Assembly: GCF_016811915.1 (NCBI RefSeq)
Contig: NZ_CP069127.1
Span: 2,889,001-2,953,000 of the forward strand
Length of the DNA stretch: 64,000 nt
DNA from: Brevibacillus choshinensis
Lineage (GTDB): Bacteria > Bacillota > Bacilli > Brevibacillales > Brevibacillaceae
Reading direction: 5' to 3'
Shown piece after piece: positions 42,137-50,949 of this stretch. Within the stretch, counting starts at the first letter, position 1; each line of letters begins with the position of its first letter. The notes beneath the pieces are model-generated. The model saw only the letters and a program-made list of their open reading frames with translations, was not told the DNA's origin and ran no database searches. Position numbers and translations under genes: made by a program.

Positions 42137-43588
42137 ATGACGAACACCTATCAAAACTATATCGATGGAAAATGGGTACCAAGCCATACCGGCGATGTAT
42201 TCACAAGCACGAATCCGGCTAACATTGATGAAGTCGTAGGCTATTTTCAAAAATCGGACGGCGAGGATGCCCGGGCAGCAATCGAGTCTGCAGCAAGGGC
42301 GTTTCCCCAGTGGTCGAAAACACCTGCGCCCGTGCGAGGAGAATTTTTGTTTGCCCTGATCCATTTGTTGGAGCAACGAAAAGAAGAATTGGCGGAAACC
42401 ATTACACGCGAGGTTGGGAAGACCTTGCGGGAAGCACGCGGGGAAGTGAACAAGACGATTACCTCCATGAAACAGCTGACGGGGGAAGCGACGCGCTTGA
42501 CAGGTCAGACGGTTCCTTCCTTTGATGAACGGGTGGTCGGATACACCGTTCGTGATCCGATCGGCGTGTTTGCCATTATCGCACCTTGGAATTTCCCACT
42601 GGGGATCGGGCTTTGGAAGATCGTCCCTGCCATTATCGCAGGAAACACGGTGGTATTTAAACCTGCAAGCAACACATCCCTGATCAGCGTCAAACTGATG
42701 GAGCTCCTCATCGAAAGCGGAGTGCCCGCAGGAGTCGTCAACATGGTGACAGGTCCTGGAGCCGTTATCGGCGATGAGCTTGCGAACAACCCGATCATCA
42801 AGGGCATATCCTTCACCGGCTCCTCTGAAGTCGGACTGTCGCTAGGCAAGGCAGTCGGCTCTCGCGGCGGAAAAATCCAGGCGGAGATGGGTGGGAAAAA
42901 CCCGGCCATCATTCTTGGAGACGCCGATATTGATTTGGCGATTGATTGCATCGTGACCAGTGGATTTTTCGACAACGGCCAGCGCTGCACGGGAACAAGC
43001 CGCGTTTTGGTCGTCCCGGAAGTGGCGGATCAAGTAAAGTCGAAATTGATCGAACGTGCGAAGAGCATGAAGGTTGGCGATGGCTTTGACCCTGAGAGCC
43101 ATAATGGCCCTGTCGTGGACGAGCATCAGTTGAATCTGTATTTGCACTACGTCCAAAAAGGAATCGAGGAGGGCGCGACTCTTGCCTGCGGAGGACAGCG
43201 CCTCACCGATGGTACTCTAGGGAATGGCTACTTTGTTGCACCGACAGTGTTTACTGGGGTAACACAAGAGATGACGATTGCCAGAGAAGAGATTTTTGGG
43301 CCAGTCATCGCCGTCATCGATGTGGAATCTTTCGAGCATGCCATGGAAGTGGCAAACCAAGTGGAGTTCGGCTTGTCCTCTACCATCTTTACCAACGATT
43401 TGCGCAAGGCGTTTGATTTTGTCAAAGGGATCCAATCTGGTGTGACGCATGTGAATATGCCATCTACCCACTTCGAATCCCAGTATCCATTTGGAGGCAA
43501 GAAGATCTCTGGCTTAGGTCCAAGAGAGCAGGGAGAGTCTGCGCTCGACTTTTATGTAGAGACGAAGACCGTCTATATTCGTCCATAG
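42137..43588 (+). CDS. Aldehyde dehydrogenase family enzyme
   Basis: A 483-residue dehydrogenase; the ATG at 42137 is chosen because homologous sequence begins at MTNTYQNYIDGKWVPS, and upstream frame extension is non-homologous. It has PIGVFAIIAPWNFPLGIGLW, the Glu motif in AEMGGKNPAIIL and catalytic Cys284 in NGQRCTGTSR, then EEIFGPVIAVIDV. The sequence style resembles ketoglutarate- or succinate-semialdehyde dehydrogenases. It is divergent from a PucR regulator and 29 bp before a 3-hydroxyacid dehydrogenase, so the two probably process one carbon source. Confidence 0.88.
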   Translation: MTNTYQNYIDGKWVPSHTGDVFTSTNPANIDEVVGYFQKSDGEDARAAIESAARAFPQWSKTPAPVRGEFLFALIHLLEQRKEELAETITREVGKTLREARGEVNKTITSMKQLTGEATRLTGQTVPSFDERVVGYTVRDPIGVFAIIAPWNFPLGIGLWKIVPAIIAGNTVVFKPASNTSLISVKLMELLIESGVPAGVVNMVTGPGAVIGDELANNPIIKGISFTGSSEVGLSLGKAVGSRGGKIQAEMGGKNPAIILGDADIDLAIDCIVTSGFFDNGQRCTGTSRVLVVPEVADQVKSKLIERAKSMKVGDGFDPESHNGPVVDEHQLNLYLHYVQKGIEEGATLACGGQRLTDGTLGNGYFVAPTVFTGVTQEMTIAREEIFGPVIAVIDVESFEHAMEVANQVEFGLSSTIFTNDLRKAFDFVKGIQSGVTHVNMPSTHFESQYPFGGKKISGLGPREQGESALDFYVETKTVYIRP

Positions 43589-43617
43589 GTTAGGAAAATG
43601 CTGAAGGTGAGGGATTT

Positions 43618-44511
43618 ATGATGGATACGATCGGTGTCATTGGCATCGGGGCGATGGGCAAGGGAATGATTGGCAGCTTGCTGGCAAAAGGCTACCAGGT
43701 AATCGCTTATGATCCCGTTCCAGCTGCGCAGGATTGGGCCAAGGAGAAGGGCGCCCACGTGGCACTGTCTCCTGCGGACGTAGGAAGGACGGCATCCGTC
43801 GTAATCACTTCCCTGCCCGGTCCGGCTATTGTGGAACAGGTGCTGCTTGGAGAGGATGGGCTCTATTCGACGCTTGCAGCAGGCAGCTACGTTCTGGATG
43901 CCAGCACGATTGATCCGGCCACAGCAAAACGGCTCCATGCAGTAGGTCTGCAAAAGGGAATTTCCTTATTTGATTGTCCCGTTAGCGGTGGCCCGGCAGG
44001 ATCTGCCGCCGGTACCTTAACCATCATGGTAGGCGGCGACGAATCCAAGCTGCCTGATATTACCCCTTATCTGCAAGGGATCGGCAAAGACATCTTTTAC
44101 ATGGGGGAATCGGGTTCCGGCCAGGTTGCAAAGCTATGCCATAATTCGGTCGTTGCTGTGATCACCGCGGCTCTGGGAGAAGCCTTTACGGTAGGGGCAA
44201 AGGCGGGCGTCGATCCGCATAAATTGGCTGCGGTCATGGACAAAGGTTCTGCGCATAACCGCGTGCTGTCCGTCTTTGGTCCGAACATCCTCTACGGAAC
44301 CTACGAAAAGACCGTTTTTTCCCTGGACCACATGCATAAAGACTTGCAGCTTTACGCGCAGGCAGCCCGGGAACAACAGGTGCCGGTATTGGTGGGAGGG
44401 ACTGTCGTCCAATTGTACGAAGCTGCAAAAGCTCAAGGAAAGGGAGCATGGGATTCCTCAGCCGTATGTTCGGTCACGGAAGAGCTGGCGAAGGCAACCA
44501 TTTCAAAATAA
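43618..44511 (+). CDS. NAD-dependent 3-hydroxyacid (3-hydroxyisobutyrate/tartronate semialdehyde) dehydrogenase
   Basis: A 297-residue beta-hydroxyacid dehydrogenase. The N-terminal Rossmann motif is IGVIGIGAMGKGM; the substrate-binding signature DCPVSGGPAGSAAGTLTIMV and the catalytic Lys in GSGQVAKLCHN are present. It lies 29 bp downstream of the aldehyde dehydrogenase behind GAAGGTGAGGG, in one operon under likely PucR control. Together they could convert a hydroxyacid or semialdehyde; the exact substrate is not shown. Confidence 0.87.
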   Translation: MMDTIGVIGIGAMGKGMIGSLLAKGYQVIAYDPVPAAQDWAKEKGAHVALSPADVGRTASVVITSLPGPAIVEQVLLGEDGLYSTLAAGSYVLDASTIDPATAKRLHAVGLQKGISLFDCPVSGGPAGSAAGTLTIMVGGDESKLPDITPYLQGIGKDIFYMGESGSGQVAKLCHNSVVAVITAALGEAFTVGAKAGVDPHKLAAVMDKGSAHNRVLSVFGPNILYGTYEKTVFSLDHMHKDLQLYAQAAREQQVPVLVGGTVVQLYEAAKAQGKGAWDSSAVCSVTEELAKATISK

Positions 44512-44609
44512 CAGAAATAGATGATGGATATCGAATTTTCCGTACGGATGATGCCGATGGGGGCACGTTAGGGATAGGGAGAATGAAAAGGTTTTCATAA
44601 TGGAGACTG

Positions 44610-44647
44610 AGCAGGTCGTCGTGTTCAACATGGCTGCCTGCTTTTTT
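44610..44647 (+). terminator. Rho-independent terminator of the ALDH/hydroxyacid dehydrogenase operon
   Basis: AGCAGG (44610-44615) pairs with CCTGCT (44637-44642), followed by six T residues. The loop holds a smaller TGTT/AACA pair. Confidence 0.65.
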
Positions 44648-44685
44648 GTATGAAATGCATAAAAACATAAATATATAATAATTCG

Positions 44686-44714
44686 TTGACATGTTTAGTG
44701 AAAGTCATTATCAT
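44686..44714 (+). promoter_or_regulatory. Promoter of the iron ABC operon
   Basis: A perfect TTGACA (44686-44691), a 17-bp spacer and TATCAT (44709-44714). The -10 box lies inside a Fur-box-like sequence. Confidence 0.75.
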
Positions 44715-44743
44715 TAACATTGTTGATAATGAGAATTGTTTTC
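44700..44743 (+). promoter_or_regulatory. Two Fur boxes
   Basis: GATAATGAGAATTGTTTTC (44725-44743) matches the 19-bp Fur consensus GATAATGATAATCATTATC in about 15 positions. GAAAGTCATTATCATTAAC (44700-44718) matches in about 13. They cover the -10 box and start point, so iron-loaded Fur should repress the operon. Confidence 0.75.
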
Positions 44744-44768
44744 ATAATTTTTAGGGGGATTAACCGAT

Positions 44769-45860
44769 ATGAAGCGTAGCAAAGTACTCTCCACTATGTT
44801 TGCAACCGTTATGGCTGCTAGCCTGCTAGCTGGATGCGGCACAGGGTCCAAAGATCAAGCTCAGCCAGGGCAAAAGGAAAGCGGCAGTACAGACAAGCCA
44901 GCCCAAGAACAATCAGTGAATATCTATACCGCGAGACATTATGAAGTGGATGATGTACTCTATAAAAACTTTACCGATAAAACGGGTATCAAGGTGAACG
45001 TCGTAAAAGGGAAAGCGGAAGAATTGATTGAAAGGCTGAAGCGTGAGGGACAAAGCTCACCTGCGGATCTGTTCATTACGGTGGACGGCGGAGTATTGAA
45101 CAATGCCAAGCAAAACGGTGTCCTGCAGCCTGTACAATCAGATGTAATCGAACAGCAAGTACCGAAGCAGCTTCGGGATCAAAATAATGAATGGATCGGA
45201 CTTTCTACGCGTGCACGTGTAATCGTATATTCCAAAGATCGCGTGAAGCCGGAACAACTTTCTACATATGAAGATTTGGCTGCAGATAAATGGAAAGGAA
45301 AGGTGCTGGTTCGCTCCTCCACTAGTCTGTATAACCAGTCGCTTGTAGCCTCGATGATCGAGCTGAATGGAGAACAAAAAACAGAAGAGTGGGCAAAAGG
45401 TGTGGTAGCGAATATGAGCCGTACACCGGAAGGCGGCGACCGTGACCAAGCGAAAGCCATTGCAGCCGGTGTTGGCGATGTGGCGATCATGAACACGTAT
45501 TATGTGGGACAAATGGTAAATTCCAAAGATGCCGAAGAAGTGAAAGCAAGTGAAAAAATCGGCGTATTCTTCCCGAACCAGAGCACGACAGGCACACACG
45601 TGAATGTAAGTGGGGCTGGACTCGCTAAGCACAGTAAAAATAAAGAGAACGCAGTGAAGCTTATTGAATTCTTGACATCCGAGGAAGCACAGGCGCTCAT
45701 GTCCAAAGAAAACTTTGAGTTCCCGGTAAACGAGAAAGCGCAAAAGCCTGAGCTGCTTAAATCATGGGGCGATTTTAAAACACAGCAGATTGATTTCAGC
45801 AAATTGGGTGAACACAATAAAAAATCCATTGAGATCATGAATAAAGTAGGATGGAAATAA
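44769..45860 (+). CDS. Ferric iron ABC transporter substrate-binding lipoprotein
   Basis: A 363-residue lipoprotein with the lipobox LLAGC (Cys23) and a low-complexity linker. The mature domain follows the FbpA/FutA pattern: VNIYTARHYEVDDVLYKNFT, PADLFITVDGG and the metal-site region MNTYYVGQM with paired tyrosines. It delivers ferric iron to the permease encoded next, which begins one base after this stop. The promoter carries two Fur boxes, confirming iron control. AGGGGGAT precedes the ATG. Confidence 0.9.
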   Translation: MKRSKVLSTMFATVMAASLLAGCGTGSKDQAQPGQKESGSTDKPAQEQSVNIYTARHYEVDDVLYKNFTDKTGIKVNVVKGKAEELIERLKREGQSSPADLFITVDGGVLNNAKQNGVLQPVQSDVIEQQVPKQLRDQNNEWIGLSTRARVIVYSKDRVKPEQLSTYEDLAADKWKGKVLVRSSTSLYNQSLVASMIELNGEQKTEEWAKGVVANMSRTPEGGDRDQAKAIAAGVGDVAIMNTYYVGQMVNSKDAEEVKASEKIGVFFPNQSTTGTHVNVSGAGLAKHSKNKENAVKLIEFLTSEEAQALMSKENFEFPVNEKAQKPELLKSWGDFKTQQIDFSKLGEHNKKSIEIMNKVGWK

Positions 45861-45861
45861 G

Positions 45862-47514
45862 ATGAGCTTTAAAACTGTTTTGCGAAATAGGAAAGCAAAT
45901 ACAAACGGCTGGGTATTGATCAGTCTGATTGGGGTAGCAGTAGTACTGCTGCCCGTTTTGTCTATTTTCTTTTCTTTATTGAAAGCACCTAATGAGAACT
46001 GGGCACAGATCAAACAGTACATGCTTACGGATTATCTGGTGAATTCGTTATTCCTGGTGGTGTTTACGGGGATTTTCACTGTGACTGTTGGTGTGACGCT
46101 AGCTTGGTTGATCGCTGCCTATGATTTTCCAGGGAAACGTTTTTTTCAATGGGCACTGGTTCTCCCGCTCTCGATTCCTCCCAATATTGCAGCGTACACG
46201 TATAGCCACATGGTTAGCTACACAGGCGTTGTGCAGGTTACGATGCGGTCCACATTTGGTATTGAGTGGAATCCCAAATGGTTGGATATCATGTCGCTTC
46301 AGGGTGCTGTTTTTATCTTTACGCTTTTTTTATACCCGTACGTTTTCATGATTACGAGGTCGTTTCTTGAACGGCAAAGTGGTTCCTATATCGAGAATGC
46401 GATCCTTCTGGGGAGAAACCATTTCACGATTTTCTTTCGCATTGTTTTGCCGATCGCACAGCCGGCCATCATCGGGAGCGTTATGCTCGTCATTTTTGAA
46501 GTGATCAGCGATTATGGGGTTACGAGCTATTTTGGGATTCAGACGATTTCTACTGCAATTTTTCAAACGTGGTTTGGCATGTATGATGTGGATTCGGCAC
46601 TTCGCTTGGCTGCTTGGATGATGGCGGGAGTCATTGGGTTGTTCATCATTGAGCGATTGCTTCGAAACCGCCGACGGTATAGCGCTTCGACGAGTAAAGC
46701 CAGCCCGCTTGTTCCCAAGCAGCTCAAGGGGAGCAGCGCCTTCATAGCGGTACTTTTTAGCGGGGCCGTATTCGCATTCGCTTTTTTGATTCCGGTTGTT
46801 CAACTCATCGTTTGGTCAACCTGGACCTACCAGGACGTTCTGACTTTCTCATTCGTTGAGCTGACATCCAACACGCTGCTCGTTGCCTTGATTGCGACAG
46901 CTTGTATCATGTTCCTGTCCGTGGTGGTCGCCAATGTATGCCGGGTGCAAGGAAAAGCTTTTTCCTCCGTACTGTCTAAAGTCATCGCATCGGGCTACTC
47001 CATTCCAGGAGCGATCATTGCAATCGGCGTGCTTACGTTTTTTATCGTTCTCGATGAGACCCTGGCGCCTTTCTATCGCTGGATGGGATTGGGGGAAGCA
47101 CCGCTAGTGCTCAGCATGTCTCTCGTGATGGTAGTGGTGGCGTACGTGGTTCGCTTTATGGCAACGGGTTATAATGCAGTCGAAGCAGGCTTTGAAAAAA
47201 TGGGCAAGACCTATATGGAAGCTTCCAGATTGCTCGGGTACGGGATGACCCGAACCTTTTTCAAAGTGGACCTTCCTCTGATGAGAGGCGCGCTCCTGAG
47301 CGGTACGATCCTGACCTTTGTGGAAATCATGAAAGAGCTGCCGATGACACTCTTGCTCAGACCCTTTAACTTCGAGACGCTGGCAACCAAGACGTACCAA
47401 TATGCCAGCGATGAAAGAGTCATAGAAGCGTCGATCCCGTCCTTGTTTATCATTGCCGTCAGCGTTTGCTCAGTTCTGCTCGTTTACAAACTAGGAAAGA
47501 GGCTGGAGAGATGA
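45862..47514 (+). CDS. Ferric iron ABC transporter permease (two fused permease domains)
   Basis: A 550-residue membrane protein with about 12 helices in two binding-protein-dependent transport domains. Each half carries an EAA-type loop: IENAILLGRNHFTIFFRIVL in the first half and YMEASRLLGYGMTRTFFKVD in the second. This fused FbpB/ThiP-like form is usual for ferric iron importers. Its last codon overlaps the ATP-binding gene in ATGA, giving translational coupling. Confidence 0.9.
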   Translation: MSFKTVLRNRKANTNGWVLISLIGVAVVLLPVLSIFFSLLKAPNENWAQIKQYMLTDYLVNSLFLVVFTGIFTVTVGVTLAWLIAAYDFPGKRFFQWALVLPLSIPPNIAAYTYSHMVSYTGVVQVTMRSTFGIEWNPKWLDIMSLQGAVFIFTLFLYPYVFMITRSFLERQSGSYIENAILLGRNHFTIFFRIVLPIAQPAIIGSVMLVIFEVISDYGVTSYFGIQTISTAIFQTWFGMYDVDSALRLAAWMMAGVIGLFIIERLLRNRRRYSASTSKASPLVPKQLKGSSAFIAVLFSGAVFAFAFLIPVVQLIVWSTWTYQDVLTFSFVELTSNTLLVALIATACIMFLSVVVANVCRVQGKAFSSVLSKVIASGYSIPGAIIAIGVLTFFIVLDETLAPFYRWMGLGEAPLVLSMSLVMVVVAYVVRFMATGYNAVEAGFEKMGKTYMEASRLLGYGMTRTFFKVDLPLMRGALLSGTILTFVEIMKELPMTLLLRPFNFETLATKTYQYASDERVIEASIPSLFIIAVSVCSVLLVYKLGKRLER

Positions 47515-48149
47515 ATTTTGTTGAAATCCAAGACGTTTCTTTTTCCTATTCCAAAAAAGAAGCTCCCATTCTAAAAAAAGTCTCCTTTACGCTAAACAAA
47601 GGGGAAATCGTAGGGGTGGTTGGCCCGAGCGGAAGCGGAAAAAGCACACTTTTACGCTTGATTGCCGGTCTCGGCACACCCCATACAGGGAAAATCAGTA
47701 TTAATGGCAAAGTGGTCATGGACATGCATACGTTCATTCCACCTGAAAATCGCGGAGTCGGCATGGTGTTCCAAGACTACGCACTGTTTCCGCATCTGAC
47801 AGTTGCCCAAAATATTGAATTCGGCTTGCATCGCATGTCCAGATCCCTGCGATTGTCCAGGGTAGATGAGATGGTCGAGCTGGTCCAACTCACTGGTTTT
47901 ACCAAGAGATACCCGCATGAATTGAGCGGAGGGCAGCAGCAGCGTGTTGCATTGGCCAGAGCCCTCGCTCCGAAGCCGTCCCTTTTGCTCATGGACGAGC
48001 CTTTCAGTAATCTCGATGCGAATTTGCGCACGTCGATACGCAGCGAACTTCGGGATATTCTGCAAAAGGCGGGAATGACCTGTTTACTTGTCACCCATGA
48101 TCAACAAGACGTGCAAGCGATTTGCAGCCGCGAAATTCAGCTGACATGA
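47511..48149 (+). CDS. Ferric iron ABC transporter ATP-binding protein, short form
   Basis: A 212-residue ABC ATPase from the ATG at 47511, which overlaps the permease stop (ATGA). It has Walker A GPSGSGKST (residues 38-46), the Q loop in GMVFQDYALFPH, signature LSGGQQQRVALARA, Walker B LLLMDEPFSNLD and the switch His in LVTHDQQD. It ends about 18 residues after the H loop. Typical FbpC proteins are about 350 residues with a C-terminal TOBE/regulatory domain, absent here. The nucleotide-binding core is complete, so it is probably active. Confidence 0.88.
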   Translation: MNFVEIQDVSFSYSKKEAPILKKVSFTLNKGEIVGVVGPSGSGKSTLLRLIAGLGTPHTGKISINGKVVMDMHTFIPPENRGVGMVFQDYALFPHLTVAQNIEFGLHRMSRSLRLSRVDEMVELVQLTGFTKRYPHELSGGQQQRVALARALAPKPSLLLMDEPFSNLDANLRTSIRSELRDILQKAGMTCLLVTHDQQDVQAICSREIQLT

Positions 48150-48177
48150 TTATAAACTGAAATAGACAACGTTACGC

Positions 48178-48212
48178 AGAAAAGGGCCAAGCTGGCCCTT
48201 TTCTATTTTTTT
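48178..48212 (+). terminator. Rho-independent terminator of the iron ABC operon
   Basis: AGAAAAGGGCCA (48178-48189) pairs with TGGCCCTTTTCT (48193-48204), followed by ATTTTTTT. Confidence 0.85.
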
Positions 48213-48656
48213 CGGTTCCTTTTACGGTCACAAAATGGTGAAGGGAATTTTCAGAAAAAATGCGGTTGCTTAGGGTGGTCTATTAGGGTGAAGCTGGTTA
48301 CGATTTCCCCGGGCAGGTGACTATTCGTTCCACAACATCGGGATCAGGATACGTTTTGAAATATCTGAGGAACCAGATTCCATTATTTACTGGATAAGGT
48401 ATTTTTGGGTGATGCATACTACCAACACACTAAGGTTGCCCCTGATCTGGTAAGCAGGAAAGAAGCTAACGAGGCATGAATGAAACGCTAGGAATCGGGT
48501 CGTTTTCAGCGATCTAAATCTCCTCTCCAGATTGTGGGTTGCGTCCTTCCAAGTATTTTTTTCAGGCTCCGGTTCTGAATTTCGTATAGGGGAATCACAA
48601 TCAGGTAAAAAATGGTGAGGGGAAGATTCATGTCAGTATAAAGGGGGGATAGTTAA
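48213..48656. other. Intergenic region before the polyprenyl-pentose cluster
   Basis: About 440 bp. Apart from the HU remnant at 48481-48575 and the AGGGGGGAT ribosome binding site at 48642-48650, I see no gene. A promoter for the cluster is expected here, but no clear consensus pair is visible. Confidence 0.5.
48481..48575 (-). pseudogene. HU DNA-binding protein remnant
   Basis: On the minus strand the frame reads EGRNPQSGEEI, then an in-frame TAG where HU has Glu, then IAENDPIPS. This matches the arm of HU proteins ([12 protein letters not shown] followed by a short strand and PAFKPGK). Another stop precedes KKYLEG. The N-terminal half is missing. A full HU gene exists at 15806-16078, so this is a decayed copy. 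Confidence 0.6.
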
Positions 48657-49514
48657 CTGAAACCGCTGTTATTGCAGCTGAGACCAAGACAGTGGACAAA
48701 ATGCTTGCTTGTATTTGCTGCTCCGGTCTTCGCGGAAAAATTCCACGATCCCGTTGCAATAGGGAAGGCTGTCATCGCTTTCTTTTGTTTTGCCTTGACT
48801 GCAAGCACAGTGTACATTGTGAACGACATCATGGATGTTGAAAAGGACCGGTTGCACCCGGAAAAATCGAAACGTCCAATCGCATCTGGAGCACTTAGGA
48901 TCCGGACAGCTATTTTGTTCGGCATTTTTTTGTTGATTTTCTCATTATCCATATCCTATTTCATCACACCTCTTTTTTCCGGAATCCTCATTACATACTT
49001 GATCGTCAATCTCTTCTATTGTGCATGGCTGAAACATGTCGTGATTATTGATGTTATGGTCATCGCTTCAGGGTTTGTCCTTCGGGGGATCTCTGGAGCC
49101 GTAGTGGTGGGCGTAGGCATCACTTCCTGGTTCATTCTTTGCACCATGCTGCTCGCTTTGTTTCTAGCTTTGAGCAAAAGAAGGCACGAATTTGAAAGGC
49201 TGAACGGTGACAAAGAGAAGCAGCGCAAAGTACTGGAGCATTATTCGATTGCATTTTTAGATCAGCTCATTTCCATTGTTACTTCGGCCACGATAATGAC
49301 ATATTCACTTTATACGGCGAACACAGGTCCGAATGCATACATGATGTGGACGATTCCGTTTGTCATCTATGGCATTTTCCGCTATTTGTACCTGGTCCAT
49401 ATGAAGCAAGGAGGAGGAAGTCCGGAAAAGAGTCTGCTCGAAGATAAGCATATCCTGCTGACGGTCATCCTTTTTACCTTAAGTGTGATGGGCATTAAAA
49501 CTTATTTGTGGTGA
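48657..49514 (+). CDS. UbiA-family polyprenyl-phosphate phosphoribosyltransferase (DPPR synthase-like)
   Basis: A 285-residue membrane protein with about nine helices. It carries the DPPR synthase (Rv3806c) signature: NDIMDVEKD followed by HPEKSKRPIASG, and a second motif LSKRRHEFERL. The expected reaction joins phosphoribosyl pyrophosphate to a polyprenyl phosphate. The start is unusual: the good site AGGGGGGAT lies six bases before a CTG at 48657 that directly follows a stop codon, while the nearest TTG (48672) is 22 bases away. Homology begins LKPLLLQLRPRQW, favouring CTG. It heads the pathway with the DprE1- and DprE2-like genes that follow. Confidence 0.85.
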   Translation: MKPLLLQLRPRQWTKCLLVFAAPVFAEKFHDPVAIGKAVIAFFCFALTASTVYIVNDIMDVEKDRLHPEKSKRPIASGALRIRTAILFGIFLLIFSLSISYFITPLFSGILITYLIVNLFYCAWLKHVVIIDVMVIASGFVLRGISGAVVVGVGITSWFILCTMLLALFLALSKRRHEFERLNGDKEKQRKVLEHYSIAFLDQLISIVTSATIMTYSLYTANTGPNAYMMWTIPFVIYGIFRYLYLVHMKQGGGSPEKSLLEDKHILLTVILFTLSVMGIKTYLW

Positions 49515-49578
49515 TAGTCAAAGAAGCACAGAGATGATAATCGGACAAATGAGTCGGGATGATAGGAGCGATGTTGGT

Positions 49579-50949
49579 ATGGTCAAATCCAAGGAAAATG
49601 TATTATCAGGATGGGGGAACTTTCCAAAACAGACGGGGCATGTTTACAGACCGGAGAAGTACAAGGATTTACAGGATATTTTACGGTTACGAAGCCAGTC
49701 AAACTTCATTTCCCGGGGAGCAGGAAGGAGCTATGGCGATAACGCCTTAAACGACCAAAACGGAGTAATCCTGCATACTCGGTTAAACCGCTTTCTATCC
49801 TTTGACGAGCAGACCCAGGTATTGGAATGCGAAGCAGGGGTTACGTTTGGAGAGATCATAGAATACTTCTTGCCACATGGGTATTTACCACCCGTCACCC
49901 CGGGAACCAAATATGTGACAGTTGGTGGTGCCATTTCCAATGAAGTGCATGGGAAAAACCACCATCAGGACGGCTCCTTTTCTAATCATATTCTGGATTT
50001 TCAGCTGCTCGTCGCATCTGGGGAGTTTCTAACTTGTTCACGTAGTGAAAACCAAGAATTATTCTGGGCCACGGTCGGAGGAATTGGGCTCACAGGAATT
50101 ATTCTAAGTGCCCGCATCAAATTGATGAGGGTTGAATCGGCTTATTTAGAGGTGGATTACAAAAAGACATCCAACCTCGATGAAACCATCGTCCTGCTTA
50201 ATGAAATGAACGGGAAGTACCAATACTCAGTAGCCTGGATCGACTGTTTATCGACAGATCGCACCATAGGCCGTTCCATTCTCATGCTGGGGAATCATGC
50301 CTTGCAGAAACAGCTTGACGGCAAGGTGGAGCCTCTTTCTCCAAGAAGGAAAAGAAATATGATTGTACCCTTTTACTTTCCTTCTTTTGGACTCAATTCT
50401 TCCAGTATAAAAACCTTCAATTCCTTTTACTATCACCGTTTCAAAGATGCCTCTAGGCAAGTGGTAGACTATGATTCATTCTTTTATCCGTTGGACACGC
50501 TCTTACATTGGAATCGTTTGTACGGAAAAGCGGGGTTTATTCAATACCAAGCAGTATTCCCTCCGGAAACGGCCCGCATGGGGCTTACGGAACTTCTCCA
50601 GAAAGTAAGCCAGGGGAGATGCGCTTCATTCTTAGCAGTCTTGAAGATATTGGGTGAGAGAAGCGGTGGCTTGTTAGCTTTTCCACGTAAAGGCTATACA
50701 TTGGCTTTGGATATACCGCTTAGGGGCGGAACAGAGCTCTTGGCGTTCATTCGGAAATTGGATGAAGTGGTGCTGGCTCATCGAGGGGTCTTGTATTTGG
50801 CGAAGGACGCGTTAATGTCCGCGGATATGTTTGCCCAAATGTATCCGGAGCTTCCGAAGTTCAAGGAAGTCAAAGCCAAAATAGATCCCGGCTGTCTCTT
50901 CTCGTCCTCGATGGCCAGGCGGTTGAATATCGTGGGGAATTTGGGATGA
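49579..50949 (+). CDS. dprE1: DprE1-like FAD oxidase (polyprenylphosphoryl-ribose 2'-epimerase subunit)
   Basis: A 456-residue flavoprotein from the ATG at 49579 (GGAG 11 bases upstream; ATGs at 49549 and 49534 are possible). The FAD-binding region ISRGAGRSYGDNALN (residues 44-58) matches DprE1. The C-terminal part aligns with mycobacterial DprE1: FLAVLKILGERSGG, GYTLALDIPLRGG, catalytic-type Lys409 in LYLAKDALM, and KIDPGCLFSSSMARRL. The position equal to Mtb Cys387, the target of benzothiazinones, is Ala376. It oxidises the 2'-OH of polyprenylphosphoryl ribose. Its stop overlaps the DprE2-like start. Confidence 0.85.
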   Translation: MVKSKENVLSGWGNFPKQTGHVYRPEKYKDLQDILRLRSQSNFISRGAGRSYGDNALNDQNGVILHTRLNRFLSFDEQTQVLECEAGVTFGEIIEYFLPHGYLPPVTPGTKYVTVGGAISNEVHGKNHHQDGSFSNHILDFQLLVASGEFLTCSRSENQELFWATVGGIGLTGIILSARIKLMRVESAYLEVDYKKTSNLDETIVLLNEMNGKYQYSVAWIDCLSTDRTIGRSILMLGNHALQKQLDGKVEPLSPRRKRNMIVPFYFPSFGLNSSSIKTFNSFYYHRFKDASRQVVDYDSFFYPLDTLLHWNRLYGKAGFIQYQAVFPPETARMGLTELLQKVSQGRCASFLAVLKILGERSGGLLAFPRKGYTLALDIPLRGGTELLAFIRKLDEVVLAHRGVLYLAKDALMSADMFAQMYPELPKFKEVKAKIDPGCLFSSSMARRLNIVGNLG

